Positions 1 to 8,923 of a DNA stretch of 64,000 nt are shown here, piece by piece. The notes beneath the pieces were generated by a model. It ran no database searches and was not told where the DNA came from. It saw only the letters and a list, made by a program, of their open reading frames with translations. Source of the DNA: Actinocrispum wychmicini (GTDB lineage Bacteria; Actinomycetota; Actinomycetes; Mycobacteriales; Pseudonocardiaceae); contig NZ_SLWS01000006.1 of assembly GCF_004345645.1 (NCBI RefSeq), forward strand, positions 1 through 64,000. Direction: 5' to 3'. The stretch's first letter is position 1. Each line of letters starts with the position of its first letter. Both the position numbers and the translations under genes were made by a program.

Positions 1-78
1 AACCAGCCACACAGCGAGTCAGACCACGCCAGGAACAACCACCAACAACATCCTCACAGATGCAACCCCATCCTCACT

Positions 79-135
79 GCCACACGGGAGGGAGAACCCA
101 CTCCAGCCACAGGTGTGCTGCGCGGGCACGCGCTT
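79..135 (+). repeat. Left inverted repeat flanking the HNH gene
   Basis: This 57-base stretch begins GCCACACGGG and ends GCACGCGCTT. It is the reverse complement of 1647-1703 with three mismatches, all between repeat positions 12 and 19. Identity stops abruptly on both sides, which is how an element end would look. The opening GCCACACGGGAGGGAG block recurs with one change at 1848-1863. Confidence 0.8.
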
Positions 136-300
136 AAGGCCTCTTTGCCGCTACAGCCAGCAGGCCGATCGGCAGGTCCGCCGCGACGTCCTCCTCCTTT
201 CCGTTGCAGCTCCTTGCGCTTCACGTTCTCTGCCCGGCTTCACGCCCCGGTTGCTGCTTCACGCTCACGGTCCTGGGCGTGATGAGCGGATTCCCTTACT

Positions 301-331
301 TTGACTTGGTTTCTTTGTTCGCTGATAGCTA
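301..331 (+). promoter_or_regulatory. Possible promoter of the HNH gene
   Basis: An AT-rich island at about 300-360 interrupts otherwise GC-rich DNA just before the HNH gene. It holds TTGACT at 301-306 and a weak -10-like TAGCTA at 326-331. The spacing is 19 bases, wider than ideal. This is a pattern guess only. Confidence 0.3.
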
Positions 332-382
332 AAAGACTTATACTCCAACACATCTAGCCTCGAAGTTCGATAGAATTGCCGC

Positions 383-1612
383 ATGGACACCACAGTGCTA
401 TGGCAGACCAGCGATGCCGAGCTGGTCGATGCCCACACCGCTGTGGTCCAACGCCGACGCCAAATATACGCCGAAGAACTCCGCCTCGTAGCCGAGATGG
501 AGAGTCGTGGCGTCGCCACCAAACTCGGCTACAGCAACACCGCCGCATTGCTCATGCACACTGCTCGGCTCAGTCGCACCGAAGCCCGCCACCAACTCGC
601 CCAAGCCGCAGATCTCCACGCCACCACCACACCGACCGGGTCGGTGATCGACCCAGCGCTGCCCCAGACCGCCGAAGCGTTGGCGCGCGGCGAAGTCGAC
701 TCCGAACACGTGGACGCCATCCGCAAAACCCTCGCCGACCTGCCGCACCTGGACGCCGAACAACGCGCCACAGCCGAGCACGTCATGCTCACCCGCGCCG
801 CCGAAGACGACCCGAAAGCCCTACTCCGATTCGGCGCCCGAGTCCGCGACATCGTCGACCCGGATGGGCCGCCACCACCGGAGGAAGAGCCGACCCGGCC
901 AGAGCGGATGCTGCGCAGGCACACCCGCCGAGACGGCAGCATGGAGTTCAAAGGTCACCTCGACCTCGAATCAGCCCAACTATTCGAAAACCTACTCAAG
1001 CCCTTCGAAAAGCCACACCCAGAAGGCAACGACACCCGAGGGTACGCCGAACGAGCCGGGGACGCCTTCGCCGATGTGCTGCGGATGGCCGCCAACTGCC
1101 CGGACGTGCCCGCCCACAACGGAGTGCGCACCGAAGTAGCCGTCACCATCTCCTTCGAACAACTACAGCAGTCCCTGGACGACGTGCTGCTCTCCAGCGA
1201 CCCACGAATGACCGCCCGCGAAGCCCGCCGCCTCGCCTGCGATGCGCACATCCTGCCCGCCGTCCTCGACGGCGATTCGAAACCATTGGATGTGGCCGTC
1301 CCCGCCTATGCCGCCCCAGCCCACATCCGACGCGGACTCTACCTACGAGACAAAGGATGCGCCTTCCCCGGATGCGAACGACCAGGCAGCGTCTGCGACG
1401 CCCACCATGTCGCGCACTGGGCACAAGGTGGACCGACCACAATGGACAACATGGCGCTACTCTGCCCCCAACATCACCGGTTGGTGCACAACAGCGACTG
1501 GGCGGTGAAGATGATCGACGAGAGACCATGGTTCATCCCACCAACCTATGTGGACGCATCGCGAACCCCGAGACGCAACCATATCCACACCCCCATACCC
1601 AGCGCGGCATGA
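383..1612 (+). CDS. HNH endonuclease, DUF222 (REP13E12) family
   Basis: The 409-residue protein has an N-terminal DUF222 region rich in charged helices. At the C-terminus is an HNH nuclease domain at about residues 320-370, with Cys326 in CAFPGCERPG, the DAHHVAHW motif (His341/His342) and CPQHHRLVH, the expected zinc- and metal-binding residues. Such proteins are taken to be DNA endonucleases linked to repetitive elements; the target is unknown. The start gives the usual MDTTVLWQ-like opening. The gene stands alone between inverted repeats. An overlapping frame over the same stretch is very long but Arg/Pro-rich and looks like a GC artefact. Confidence 0.88.
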   Translation: MDTTVLWQTSDAELVDAHTAVVQRRRQIYAEELRLVAEMESRGVATKLGYSNTAALLMHTARLSRTEARHQLAQAADLHATTTPTGSVIDPALPQTAEALARGEVDSEHVDAIRKTLADLPHLDAEQRATAEHVMLTRAAEDDPKALLRFGARVRDIVDPDGPPPPEEEPTRPERMLRRHTRRDGSMEFKGHLDLESAQLFENLLKPFEKPHPEGNDTRGYAERAGDAFADVLRMAANCPDVPAHNGVRTEVAVTISFEQLQQSLDDVLLSSDPRMTAREARRLACDAHILPAVLDGDSKPLDVAVPAYAAPAHIRRGLYLRDKGCAFPGCERPGSVCDAHHVAHWAQGGPTTMDNMALLCPQHHRLVHNSDWAVKMIDERPWFIPPTYVDASRTPRRNHIHTPIPSAA

Positions 1613-1646
1613 CCAGCTGCGCCGGGGAAGTGCGCCCTGCAAGCCG

Positions 1647-1703
1647 AAGCGCGTGCCCGCGCAGCACACCTGTGGCTGGAGTGGTGTCTCCTTCCCGTGT
1701 GGC
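1647..1703 (-). repeat. Right inverted repeat flanking the HNH gene
   Basis: Reverse complement of 79-135 with three mismatches in 57 bases. It begins 34 bases after the HNH stop codon. Its outer 21 bases (1683-1703) are also the first part of the second inverted repeat system at 1683-1869. Confidence 0.8.
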
Positions 1704-1869
1704 CTGGGCGCAGCCAATCACATCTGGCCCGTGGTGTCCGAACCACGGTAGCCGTCCGGTCCGCCCACGCAACCCGACACACAGCGAGAGCGATACGGAC
1801 CGAAACCCAAGCCGGACACCACGGGCCAGATGTGATTCCCTTGGGCAGGCCACACGGGAAGGAGACACC
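1683..1869. repeat. Large interrupted palindrome right of the HNH gene
   Basis: The arm 1683-1740 pairs with 1813-1869. An outer block of 22 bases and an inner block of 25 bases are perfectly complementary, separated by a mismatched patch of about 10 bases, with a loop of about 72 bases. The outer block repeats the ends of the flanking repeats. It could form a cruciform in DNA or a long hairpin in RNA, or be a fused pair of element ends. Confidence 0.8.
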
Positions 1870-2008
1870 ACGACCCCACCAAAAGACAACCAAACCAGCA
1901 CCACCCAACAAAGGAAACTCCTTCTTGGCGGCCTGCCCGAGCGGCGAGCGAACAATCTTTAAACCGACATGCCACGGCAAGCGAGATCTTTGGTCAAAGC
2001 CCATGAAC

Positions 2009-2620
2009 CTAGTGCACGGCCATGTCATTGGCCGCGATCCAGCGCTCCACTGAGTACTCCACCAACGTGATCAGGGTTTGCTTGGTGGATTCCCGGTCGC
2101 GGGCGTCGCATCGGACGATCGGCACTTGGGGGTCCACTGCGAGGGCTTCGCGGACGTCGTCGAGTTTGTGGTGCAGTTCGCCGTTGAAGCAGTTCACGCC
2201 GACGATGTAGGGTAGGCCGCGCTCTTCGAAGAAGTCCACTGGGGAGAAGGAATCCGCCAGGCGTCGGGTGTCGGCGAGGACTACCGCGCCGATCGCGCCG
2301 CGGACCAGGTCGTCCCACATGAACCAGAACCGTTGCTGGCCCGGGGTGCCGAACAGGTACAGGATCAGGTCGGTGTCCAGGGAGACCCGGCCGAAGTCCA
2401 TGGCGACCGTGGTGGTCGTCTTGTCCGGCAACGCTTCCAGGTCGTCCACGCCCACGCTGGCCTCGGTCATCACCGCCTCGGTGGTCAGCGGCGTGATCTC
2501 GGAGACCGAGCCGACGAATGTCGTCTTCCCGGCGCCGAAGCCGCCTGCCACCACGATCTTCACCGACGTCATGGTCGGGATCACTGCCTGCTGCGGGGAG
2601 TCAAAGCCGGCGGAGTCCAC
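2009..2620 (-). CDS. cvnD: Conservon small GTPase-like ATP/GTP-binding protein (CvnD)
   Basis: The 203-residue protein has a P-loop GGFGAGKTT at about residues 26-34 and a G3-like LFGTPGQQRF motif. This is the CvnD class of actinobacterial conservons, membrane-linked switch proteins acting with CvnA-C. It is the last gene of a minus-strand cvnA-B-C-D set and overlaps cvnC by 20 bases. An internal ATG at 2572 (MTSVKIVV) is an alternative start, but the short pre-P-loop extension is usual for the family. Specific ligand and output are unknown. Confidence 0.92.
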   Translation of the reverse strand: MDSAGFDSPQQAVIPTMTSVKIVVAGGFGAGKTTFVGSVSEITPLTTEAVMTEASVGVDDLEALPDKTTTTVAMDFGRVSLDTDLILYLFGTPGQQRFWFMWDDLVRGAIGAVVLADTRRLADSFSPVDFFEERGLPYIVGVNCFNGELHHKLDDVREALAVDPQVPIVRCDARDRESTKQTLITLVEYSVERWIAANDMAVH

Positions 2621-3101
2621 CCAACACCCTTTCCATCAACTGTAGATGAGATGAACCGCCGGACAGGCCGGTCGTCCGGTGGACGACGACCAGTCCGGTC
2701 TCGACCATGTCCCCGAGTACGATCTTGGCTACCTGCAACGGAATCTCCAGCTCGGCCGAGATCTCCGCGACCGACTTCGGCACGCGGCACAGCCGGGCGA
2801 TCGAACAGTGCTCCACCTGGGTCAGCGCCGAGTCGTCCAGCTCCGGCTGGGTGGAGATCATCGCTTCCACCCGGATCTCGTTCTCCGGCTTGGTGCGGCC
2901 GCCCGTCCACGCGTACGGACGGACCATCGCCGGGTCGTCGTCGGGCATCTCGACCAGCACCGGCTGCGGTGACTCGGTCCGCGGGTTCGGCGTCGGTTTG
3001 GTCGCCGGCGCCGGTTCCTCGGCCGGCCGGGCACCGAAGGTCACTCCGTTGAGGACGTCGGCGAAGGTCGGACCCGGTGGGGCGTCCTCATGGATCGTCA
3101 T
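2601..3101 (-). CDS. cvnC: DUF742 winged-helix-like conservon protein (CvnC)
   Basis: The 166-residue protein has a disordered, Pro-rich N-terminal half (to about residue 70) followed by the DUF742 domain. Family marks are VRPYAWTGGRT and the later CRVPKSVAEISAELEIPLQVAKIVLGD stretch, read in two parts. DUF742 proteins are the third conservon component and are thought to couple the roadblock protein to the GTPase. The gene starts 6 bases after cvnB and its end overlaps cvnD, consistent with one operon. Confidence 0.92.
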   Translation of the reverse strand: MTIHEDAPPGPTFADVLNGVTFGARPAEEPAPATKPTPNPRTESPQPVLVEMPDDDPAMVRPYAWTGGRTKPENEIRVEAMISTQPELDDSALTQVEHCSIARLCRVPKSVAEISAELEIPLQVAKIVLGDMVETGLVVVHRTTGLSGGSSHLQLMERVLGGLRRL

Positions 3102-3107
3102 GGCCCC

Positions 3108-3575
3108 TCACAGTGTGTCCATCGCCGATCCCCTGCCCACCCCCACCGGGGGCCCGGTCATTCCACGCGATCCGTGCAGTGCCGCGCGAAGCTCGGGGGT
3201 GAGCATCTGGCCGACCCGGTCGACCAGCATGGTCATCTCGTACGCGATCTGGCCGATGTCACACACGGGCGACGCCAACACCGCGAGGGACGAGCCGTCA
3301 CTGATCGACATCAGCAGCAGCACGCCCCGTTCCATCTCGACCACGGTCTCCTTCACCGTGCCGCCGGCGAAACATCTCGCCGCGCCCTGGGTGAGGCTCA
3401 CCAAGCCGGAGGACACCGCGGCGAGTTGGTCGGCACGGTCCATCGGCAGCCGCTCCGACGAGGTGAGCAGCAGCCCGTCCGCGGACACGACGACCGCGTG
3501 CGCGACCCCGGCGACGCGGTCGGCGAAGTCGTTGACCAACCAGCCGAACTGGTGTGGGGTTTGGGGGGCGCTCAT
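3108..3575 (-). CDS. cvnB: Roadblock/LC7 domain protein (CvnB)
   Basis: The 155-residue roadblock/LC7 protein opens with MSAPQTPHQFGWLVNDFADR and carries the DGLLLTSSERLP strand typical of actinobacterial roadblock proteins. In the family these act as GTPase-activating or scaffold partners of the CvnD GTPase. Its start overlaps the stop of cvnA in an ATGA arrangement, so translation is probably coupled to the kinase gene. Confidence 0.93.
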   Translation of the reverse strand: MSAPQTPHQFGWLVNDFADRVAGVAHAVVVSADGLLLTSSERLPMDRADQLAAVSSGLVSLTQGAARCFAGGTVKETVVEMERGVLLLMSISDGSSLAVLASPVCDIGQIAYEMTMLVDRVGQMLTPELRAALHGSRGMTGPPVGVGRGSAMDTL

Positions 3576-6475
3576 GAAGACTCCTGTCCGTTCTCGGCTA
3601 GGTCGTGTCTCGACGTCCCCGTTCGATGAGAGTCGGGATCGGTGCGGTTCCTGGCGTCGCCGCCGGGACGCCGCGAATACTGGTTGTCTTTGGGTGTGCC
3701 GGCGGCGGCGTCAGGGACCGCATCCGGCCCGGCTATCGCGGACGGGGACGTCGAGACACGGCCTAGATCCCGCCGGCCGTTGGTCAATCCGCGCGAGAGT
3801 TCGTCCAACCGGCCCCGAACTTCCTCTGCCCCACGCTCACCGCGCACCAGGCCCTCGCCGAAGCCGGGCGGCGGGGTGATGCTCCCCGGTACGAGCTTCT
3901 CCCGGGGAACGCGCTGCGGCAAGCCCGCCGGCGTGACACCTTCGGGGGACTTCGCGGCTGATTCCGCTGCCAGGAAACCGATCTCGGCCGGCGTGGCCGG
4001 CACGTCCTCGACCGGACCACGGGCCCGCAACAGGCCGCGCTGCAGGCCGCCGAGGCGTTCCCTGGTGACCTCCGCGTCGCGCTGGCCGACTGGTTCAACC
4101 GGCGGTGGTGGCGGCGCGGAAACGCTGCCAGGGACGAGCTTTTCCTTCGGCACGCGCTGTGGTAGCCCGGCCGCGGTGACGCCGAGCGGGACCTCTGTGA
4201 CCGCCTGGGCCGCCTCGAAACCCTTGTCCGCGGCGAACTCCCACGTCTCGGTCGGCGCTTCCGGTTTGTCCGCGGTGAACCAGGCGGAGATCATCTCGTC
4301 GAAGATCGGGGTGGTCTCGTGGATTCCGCGTTCCGCGGGCGGTGGTGGCGTGGCCGGCTCCCACCAGCCGGTGTCCGCCTGCACGTTGGCGAACAGGTCG
4401 CCGCGCACCCCCGCCTGCGGGGCGGACAGCTCCATCCTGGTCACCGGGACCGAGTCGCCCATCCGCCGCACCAGGTCCACCTGGCCGAGCCGCGGCCCGC
4501 CGAACGGGTCTTCGACGGTACCGCTGTGGCCGTTGACGTGGGGTTCGTCCGGCTGGCCGGCCAGCAGGTCGGCCGGGATGGTCACGGTGGCCCGGATCCC
4601 GGCGATGTCCTTGCCGCCGTGCAGTTCCACCCGCACGTGGTGCCGGCCGGCGAGCCGGCCGACCACGAACAGGCCCATCCGGCGGGACGCCGAGGCGTCG
4701 AGATGGCCGCCGTCGGCGAGCCGCGCGTTGACCTCCGCGATCTCCTCGTCCCGCATGCCGATGCCGGTGTCCAGCACGTCCACCGCGACGGTCCCGTCGT
4801 CGGCCAGCCGGCTGGCGATGGTCACCCGGGTCTCCGGCGCGGAGAACTGGGTCGCGTTGTCCAGCAGTTCGGCGGTCAGCCGGACCAGGTCCCTGGCCGC
4901 GTAGCCGAGCACGGTCAGATCGGGCGGCGGCTGCACCGACACCCGTTGGTACTGCTCGATCTCGGACACGGCCGCGCGCAGCAGGTCGGCCAGCGGCACC
5001 GGCCGGCCCGCGCGCATGGCCAGCTCGCTGCCGGCCGACAGCACCATCAGGTTCTCGTTGTTGCGCCGCATCCGGGTGGCGAGGTGGTCCAGCTGGAACA
5101 GCTTGGCCAGCTGGTCGGGGTCCTCCTCGTCGCGCTCCAGCCGGTCCAGCAGGTGCAGCTGGCGCTGGACGAGCCCCTGGCTGCGCCGGGACAGGTTGAC
5201 GAACACGTCGCCGTAGCTGGCCCGCAGGTGCGCCTGCTCGGCCGCCAGCCGCAGCGCCTGGTCCTGCACGGCGTCGAACGCCCGCGCGACCTGGCCCAGC
5301 TCGTCCTGGGTGGTCACCGCGACCGGCGCGACCTCGGGCGGGATCAGCGCGCCGGCCCGGAGCCCCGCGACCGCGTCCGGCAGCTTGTGGTCGGCGACCT
5401 CCAGCGCGCTGCGCCGCAACACCCGCAGCGAACCCACCAGCTGACGGCCGATCAGGATCATCACCGCCGCCGCGAGGAGCAGGGCGGCGAACAGCACCAC
5501 CGCGATGACGCCGGCGGTGTCGCTGGCGGCGTTCTTCAGGCTGTCCGCCTGGTCGCCCAGTTGCCGGCCGACGGCCTGGGTGAAGGTGGCCACCAGGCCG
5601 GTGACCAGGTCGGAGCCGGTCTTCCAGTCGGTCGGGTCGACCACCGGGCCGGCCGGCCGGGTGGTCGGCTGCGCCAGGATCTGGTCGAGCAGACGGTCCC
5701 GGCCGGCGGTGGCGTCCATGCCGACCGTGCGGTCGTAGAGCGCCTGTTGGTCCGGGGCGGCCACGGCACGGAAGTCCGCCATCCGGGCGGTCAGCCGGGC
5801 CACCGAGTCGCGCACCGCGCCGAGGTCCGCCACGGACAGGGAGCCCCGGGCCAGGCCGGTCGCGACCAGGGCCTGCTGGAGGTAGATCTCCTCACCGGCC
5901 AGCTGGACGTCGTGCAGCGCGTTCGCGGCCGCGGACAGCTCGGGGTCGGCGATCTCGCCGGCCAACGCCCGGTCGAAGCCCAGCAGCACGGCGACCAGCT
6001 CGGTGTACCTGGTCTGCGCGGCGCGGCCGTCCAGTTCGCGGTCGGTGACCTCGCCACGCAGGCGCGACAGCTGAGGCGGCAACGCGGACACCTCGGTGGC
6101 CCGGGTGGCCGTGGCCGGCATCGCGAACGACACCACCCCGGCCGCCTTGCTCATCGCGTTCCACGCCGTGTCCGTGGCCTGGAACTCCTGGTGCAGTTCG
6201 GTGCCGATGTCGGCCGGGCCCGAGGCGCCGGTCAGCAGGTGGGCGGACTCGGCCCGCTCGGCCTGCAGGCCGCCGATGGTCCTGCGCACCTGGTCGGCCA
6301 GTGCCACCAGCCGGTCCACCCGGTCGAACGACTCGGCCCGCGCCACCTGGTCGTGGATCTGCGCGACGCCGACGGCGACGGCGAACATCAACGGGACCAG
6401 CGTGACCGCGGCGAGCTTCGTGCGCACGCGCCAGTCCCGCCAACGGAACAGCCGCGCCCGTGCTGTGCTGCTCAC
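3572..6475 (-). CDS. cvnA: Conservon sensor histidine kinase-like protein with nitrate/nitrite-sensing domain (CvnA)
   Basis: Using the GTG at 6475, the protein is about 967 residues. Order: a short cytoplasmic start, TM1 at about residues 22-42, an extracytoplasmic helical NIT-like sensor region (QVRRTIGGLQAERAESAHL), TM2 with VLFAALLLAAAVMILIGRQL, a HAMP linker, then a HATPase domain with ELLDNATQFSAP and DTGIGM. The Pro/Gly-rich C-terminus of about 300 residues contains two copies of a PxGVTxAGLPQRVPxEKLVPGS repeat. I see no clear HisKA phospho-acceptor, as is usual for CvnA. The start is uncertain; TTG at 6481 and longer readings exist. Confidence 0.88.
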   Translation of the reverse strand: MSSTARARLFRWRDWRVRTKLAAVTLVPLMFAVAVGVAQIHDQVARAESFDRVDRLVALADQVRRTIGGLQAERAESAHLLTGASGPADIGTELHQEFQATDTAWNAMSKAAGVVSFAMPATATRATEVSALPPQLSRLRGEVTDRELDGRAAQTRYTELVAVLLGFDRALAGEIADPELSAAANALHDVQLAGEEIYLQQALVATGLARGSLSVADLGAVRDSVARLTARMADFRAVAAPDQQALYDRTVGMDATAGRDRLLDQILAQPTTRPAGPVVDPTDWKTGSDLVTGLVATFTQAVGRQLGDQADSLKNAASDTAGVIAVVLFAALLLAAAVMILIGRQLVGSLRVLRRSALEVADHKLPDAVAGLRAGALIPPEVAPVAVTTQDELGQVARAFDAVQDQALRLAAEQAHLRASYGDVFVNLSRRSQGLVQRQLHLLDRLERDEEDPDQLAKLFQLDHLATRMRRNNENLMVLSAGSELAMRAGRPVPLADLLRAAVSEIEQYQRVSVQPPPDLTVLGYAARDLVRLTAELLDNATQFSAPETRVTIASRLADDGTVAVDVLDTGIGMRDEEIAEVNARLADGGHLDASASRRMGLFVVGRLAGRHHVRVELHGGKDIAGIRATVTIPADLLAGQPDEPHVNGHSGTVEDPFGGPRLGQVDLVRRMGDSVPVTRMELSAPQAGVRGDLFANVQADTGWWEPATPPPPAERGIHETTPIFDEMISAWFTADKPEAPTETWEFAADKGFEAAQAVTEVPLGVTAAGLPQRVPKEKLVPGSVSAPPPPPVEPVGQRDAEVTRERLGGLQRGLLRARGPVEDVPATPAEIGFLAAESAAKSPEGVTPAGLPQRVPREKLVPGSITPPPGFGEGLVRGERGAEEVRGRLDELSRGLTNGRRDLGRVSTSPSAIAGPDAVPDAAAGTPKDNQYSRRPGGDARNRTDPDSHRTGTSRHDLAENGQESS

Positions 6476-6910
6476 TGTCAAAACACTCCCAATGCGCGCT
6501 GTATCGATGCCGACCTGGTGGATCTTCACGTCCTCGGCCGATTGTCCGCCGATCAATTCGCGCTCTAGCCGTGGTGGGGAGCCCCGACTGTACATCAGGA
6601 AAACGATCAATCAATGGGCCTGTTTGCGGGGGTGACGATTTTGCTACCTTGGGCAGGTGTGAATCAGGACTTTATTCCACGATCGGGTGAAGTTTGGCCG
6701 GCGACAAAACTCGGACACGGTCGCCGAAACCCAAAAAGTCACTCGTCGTGATGCGATCACCGGCTGTGAACACCCAGTTCACACAGGTGCGACAGGTCCA
6801 CGCAGTGCAACGGCTATGTTCACTCGTAAGTGTGACGACTACCCCTCAAGGCGTTGCCCGGACGTGGCCGATGTAGTGATCAGGCCGATCCCCGTACCGG
6901 GAAGGTACAT
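6476..6910. other. Intergenic region between cvnA and the DUF485 gene
   Basis: This 435-base divergent region must hold the promoters of the conservon and of the DUF485-symporter pair. It is less GC-rich than its flanks. Short open frames around 6687-6914 have no ribosome site or family resemblance. A GGGAAGG ribosome site lies just before the ATG at 6911. No convincing operator was seen. Confidence 0.6.
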
Positions 6911-7309
6911 ATGACGCACTGGTCCGGCCGAACCCCATCGGCCAGCTTCGGAACAATCACGGAAACCATCGAAAAAGACCCTGAGGACGGACCTGACTTC
7001 ATCCGGATACAAGAGAGTCGGGAATTCACGGAACTGCGTTCCCGACTCCGGCGGTTCGTGTTCCCGGTAAGCCTGCTGTTCCTCGTCTGGTACCTGAGTT
7101 TCGTGGTGCTCGCCGCGTACGCGACCGACTTCATGGGCCGCCGCGTGGTCGGCTCGGTGAACGTCGGCCTGCTGCTCGGGCTGGGCCAGTTCGCCAGCAC
7201 CGTGCTGATCACGTTGTGGTACCGGTGGTACGCGCGCCGGCGGATCGATCCCCAGGTGATCGCCGTGGACGTCGAACAGAACCACGCAGCGGCGGGAGGC
7301 TCGCGATGA
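6911..7309 (+). CDS. DUF485 membrane protein, symporter partner
   Basis: The 132-residue protein has a soluble start followed by two membrane helices (VFPVSLLFLVWYLSFVVLAA and about residues 85-105). The motif RLRRFVFPVSLLFLVWY is characteristic of DUF485, the YjcH family. These small proteins are regularly encoded directly before acetate/SSS symporters, as here, where the stop overlaps the next start in ATGA. The ATG at 6911 follows a GGGAAGG ribosome site at good spacing. Its biochemical role is not established; it may help assembly or control of the transporter. Confidence 0.93.
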   Translation: MTHWSGRTPSASFGTITETIEKDPEDGPDFIRIQESREFTELRSRLRRFVFPVSLLFLVWYLSFVVLAAYATDFMGRRVVGSVNVGLLLGLGQFASTVLITLWYRWYARRRIDPQVIAVDVEQNHAAAGGSR

Positions 7310-8874
7310 GCGTAGGCAGCCCCGCGCTCAACATGGTCGTGTTCGGCGCGTTCGTGCTGGTCACGCTGGTGATCGTGACCAAGGTGAACCGCCGCAAGGG
7401 CTCGGCCGCGGACTACTTCACCGCGGGCGCCGCGTTCGGCGGCGGCAAGAACGGCCTCGCGCTGTCCGGCGACTTCCTGTCCGCCGCGTCGTTCCTGGGC
7501 ATCGCCGGGGCCATCGCGATCCACGGGTACGACGGGTTCCTGTACTCCATCGGGTTCCTGGTCGCGTGGCTGGTGAACCTGCTGCTGATCGCCGAACTGG
7601 TCCGCAACACCGGCCGGTTCACCATGGGCGACGTGCTCAGCTACCGGATGCGGGCCCGGCCGGTGCGCGCCGCCGCGGCCACGTCCACCCTGGTCATCTC
7701 GTTCTTCTACATGCTCGCCCAGATGGCCGGCGCGGGCAGCGTGGTCGCGCTCCTGCTGGACGTCCGCGACCGGACCGGACAGTCGGTCGTGATCGGCGTC
7801 GTCGGTGTGGTGATGATGCTGTACGTGCTGGTCGGCGGCATGCGCGGGACCACGTGGGTGCAGATCATCAAGGCCGCGATCCTGGTGGTGTGCGCGGTGC
7901 TGATGAGCGTGTTCCTGCTCGGCAAGTTCGGGTTCGACTTCACCGCGCTGCTCGACCAGGCCGCGCACAACAACGTCCGCGGCGACCACGTGCTCGCCCC
8001 CGGCGGGATGTTCGGCCAGAGCCCGACCAGCAAGCTCGACTTCGTGTCCCTCGCCCTGGCCCTCGTGCTGGGCGCGGCCGGGCTGCCGCACGTGCTGATG
8101 CGGTTCTACACCGTGCCCAACGCGGTGCAGGCCCGTCGCTCGGTGATCTGGGCGGTGTGCACGATGACCGTGTTCTACCTGGCCACGCTCATCATCGGCT
8201 ACGGCGCGTCCGCCCTGGTCGGATCCGAGCGGATCCTGGCCGCGACCGGCGGGGAGAACTCGGCCGCGCCGCTGCTGGCGTACGAGATCGGTGGCACTTT
8301 GCTGCTCGGTGTCGTGTCCGCGGTCGCGTTCGCCACGATCCTGGCTGTGGTCGCGGGGCTGACATTGACCGCGGCGGCGTCGTTCGCGCATGACGTGTAC
8401 GCCAACATCTTCCGCAACGGCCGGACCGATCCCGCGGCCGAGGTCCGGGTGGCGCGGCTGACCGCCGTGCTCGTCGGCGCCCTGGCCATCGCCGGCGGGA
8501 TCCTGGCGAACGGCCAGAACGTCGCCTTCCTTGTCGGGCTGGCGTTCGCGTTCGCAGGATCGGCGAATCTGTCCACTTTGCTCTATTCGCTGTTCTGGCG
8601 CCGGTTCAACACCCGCGGCACGCTGTGGGGGATGTACGGCGGCCTGGTCTCGTGCCTGGTGCTGGTGTGCCTGTCCCCGGTGGTGTCCGGCACCCCCACG
8701 TCGATCCTTCCCGGTGTCGACTTCGCCGTGTTCCCGTTGAGCAACCCGGGAATCGTGTCGATCCCACTGTCCTTTGTGCTCGGTTTCCTGGGCACGGTCC
8801 TCAGCCGGGACCGTGGCGAGAAACGCAAGCAGGCCGAGATGGAGGTCCGTTCGCTGACCGGAATCGGTTCGTGA
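7306..8874 (+). CDS. Solute:sodium symporter, cation/acetate (ActP) type
   Basis: The 522-residue protein has about 13 membrane helices and SSS-family marks: DYFTAGAAFGGGKNGLALSG after the first helix, SAASFLGIAG, and QMAGAGSVVALLL. It resembles ActP, which takes up acetate or other short-chain monocarboxylates with a cation. The preceding DUF485 gene supports this assignment. The exact substrate cannot be read from the sequence. Translation is coupled to the upstream gene by an ATGA overlap. Confidence 0.92.
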   Translation: MSVGSPALNMVVFGAFVLVTLVIVTKVNRRKGSAADYFTAGAAFGGGKNGLALSGDFLSAASFLGIAGAIAIHGYDGFLYSIGFLVAWLVNLLLIAELVRNTGRFTMGDVLSYRMRARPVRAAAATSTLVISFFYMLAQMAGAGSVVALLLDVRDRTGQSVVIGVVGVVMMLYVLVGGMRGTTWVQIIKAAILVVCAVLMSVFLLGKFGFDFTALLDQAAHNNVRGDHVLAPGGMFGQSPTSKLDFVSLALALVLGAAGLPHVLMRFYTVPNAVQARRSVIWAVCTMTVFYLATLIIGYGASALVGSERILAATGGENSAAPLLAYEIGGTLLLGVVSAVAFATILAVVAGLTLTAAASFAHDVYANIFRNGRTDPAAEVRVARLTAVLVGALAIAGGILANGQNVAFLVGLAFAFAGSANLSTLLYSLFWRRFNTRGTLWGMYGGLVSCLVLVCLSPVVSGTPTSILPGVDFAVFPLSNPGIVSIPLSFVLGFLGTVLSRDRGEKRKQAEMEVRSLTGIGS

Positions 8875-8923
8875 CGGGTAGGGTGGTGCTGGGGGCATCC
8901 GTAGCGGACATTCGGGGGAGTCA

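Larger units (their letters stand above)
79..1869. mobile_element. Putative REP13E12-like element carrying a DUF222/HNH gene
   Basis: A DUF222-HNH endonuclease gene sits between long inverted repeats: 79-135 matches the reverse complement of 1647-1703 at about 54 of 57 positions. A second, partly overlapping inverted repeat pair lies on the right side (1683-1740 with 1813-1869). DUF222 proteins are the family of the mycobacterial REP13E12 repeats, which are repetitive and suspected to be mobile. That this copy is mobile is inference. I see no target-site duplication, transposase or integrase, and the outer borders are not defined. Confidence 0.45.

Noticed and set aside
376..1962. A very long plus-strand frame overlapping the HNH gene
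   Set aside because: It is Arg/Pro-rich, has no family pattern, and overlaps a gene with clear HNH motifs. It also runs through the terminal repeats. It is a composition artefact.
4319..6568. A 749-residue open frame antisense to cvnA
   Set aside because: High-GC third-codon bias produces long antisense frames. The amino-acid content is Arg/Gly/Gln/Val-heavy and has no domain.
6687..6914. A 75-residue frame in the cvnA-DUF485 gap
   Set aside because: No ribosome site at its start, no similarity, and it ends inside the ribosome site of the true gene at 6911.
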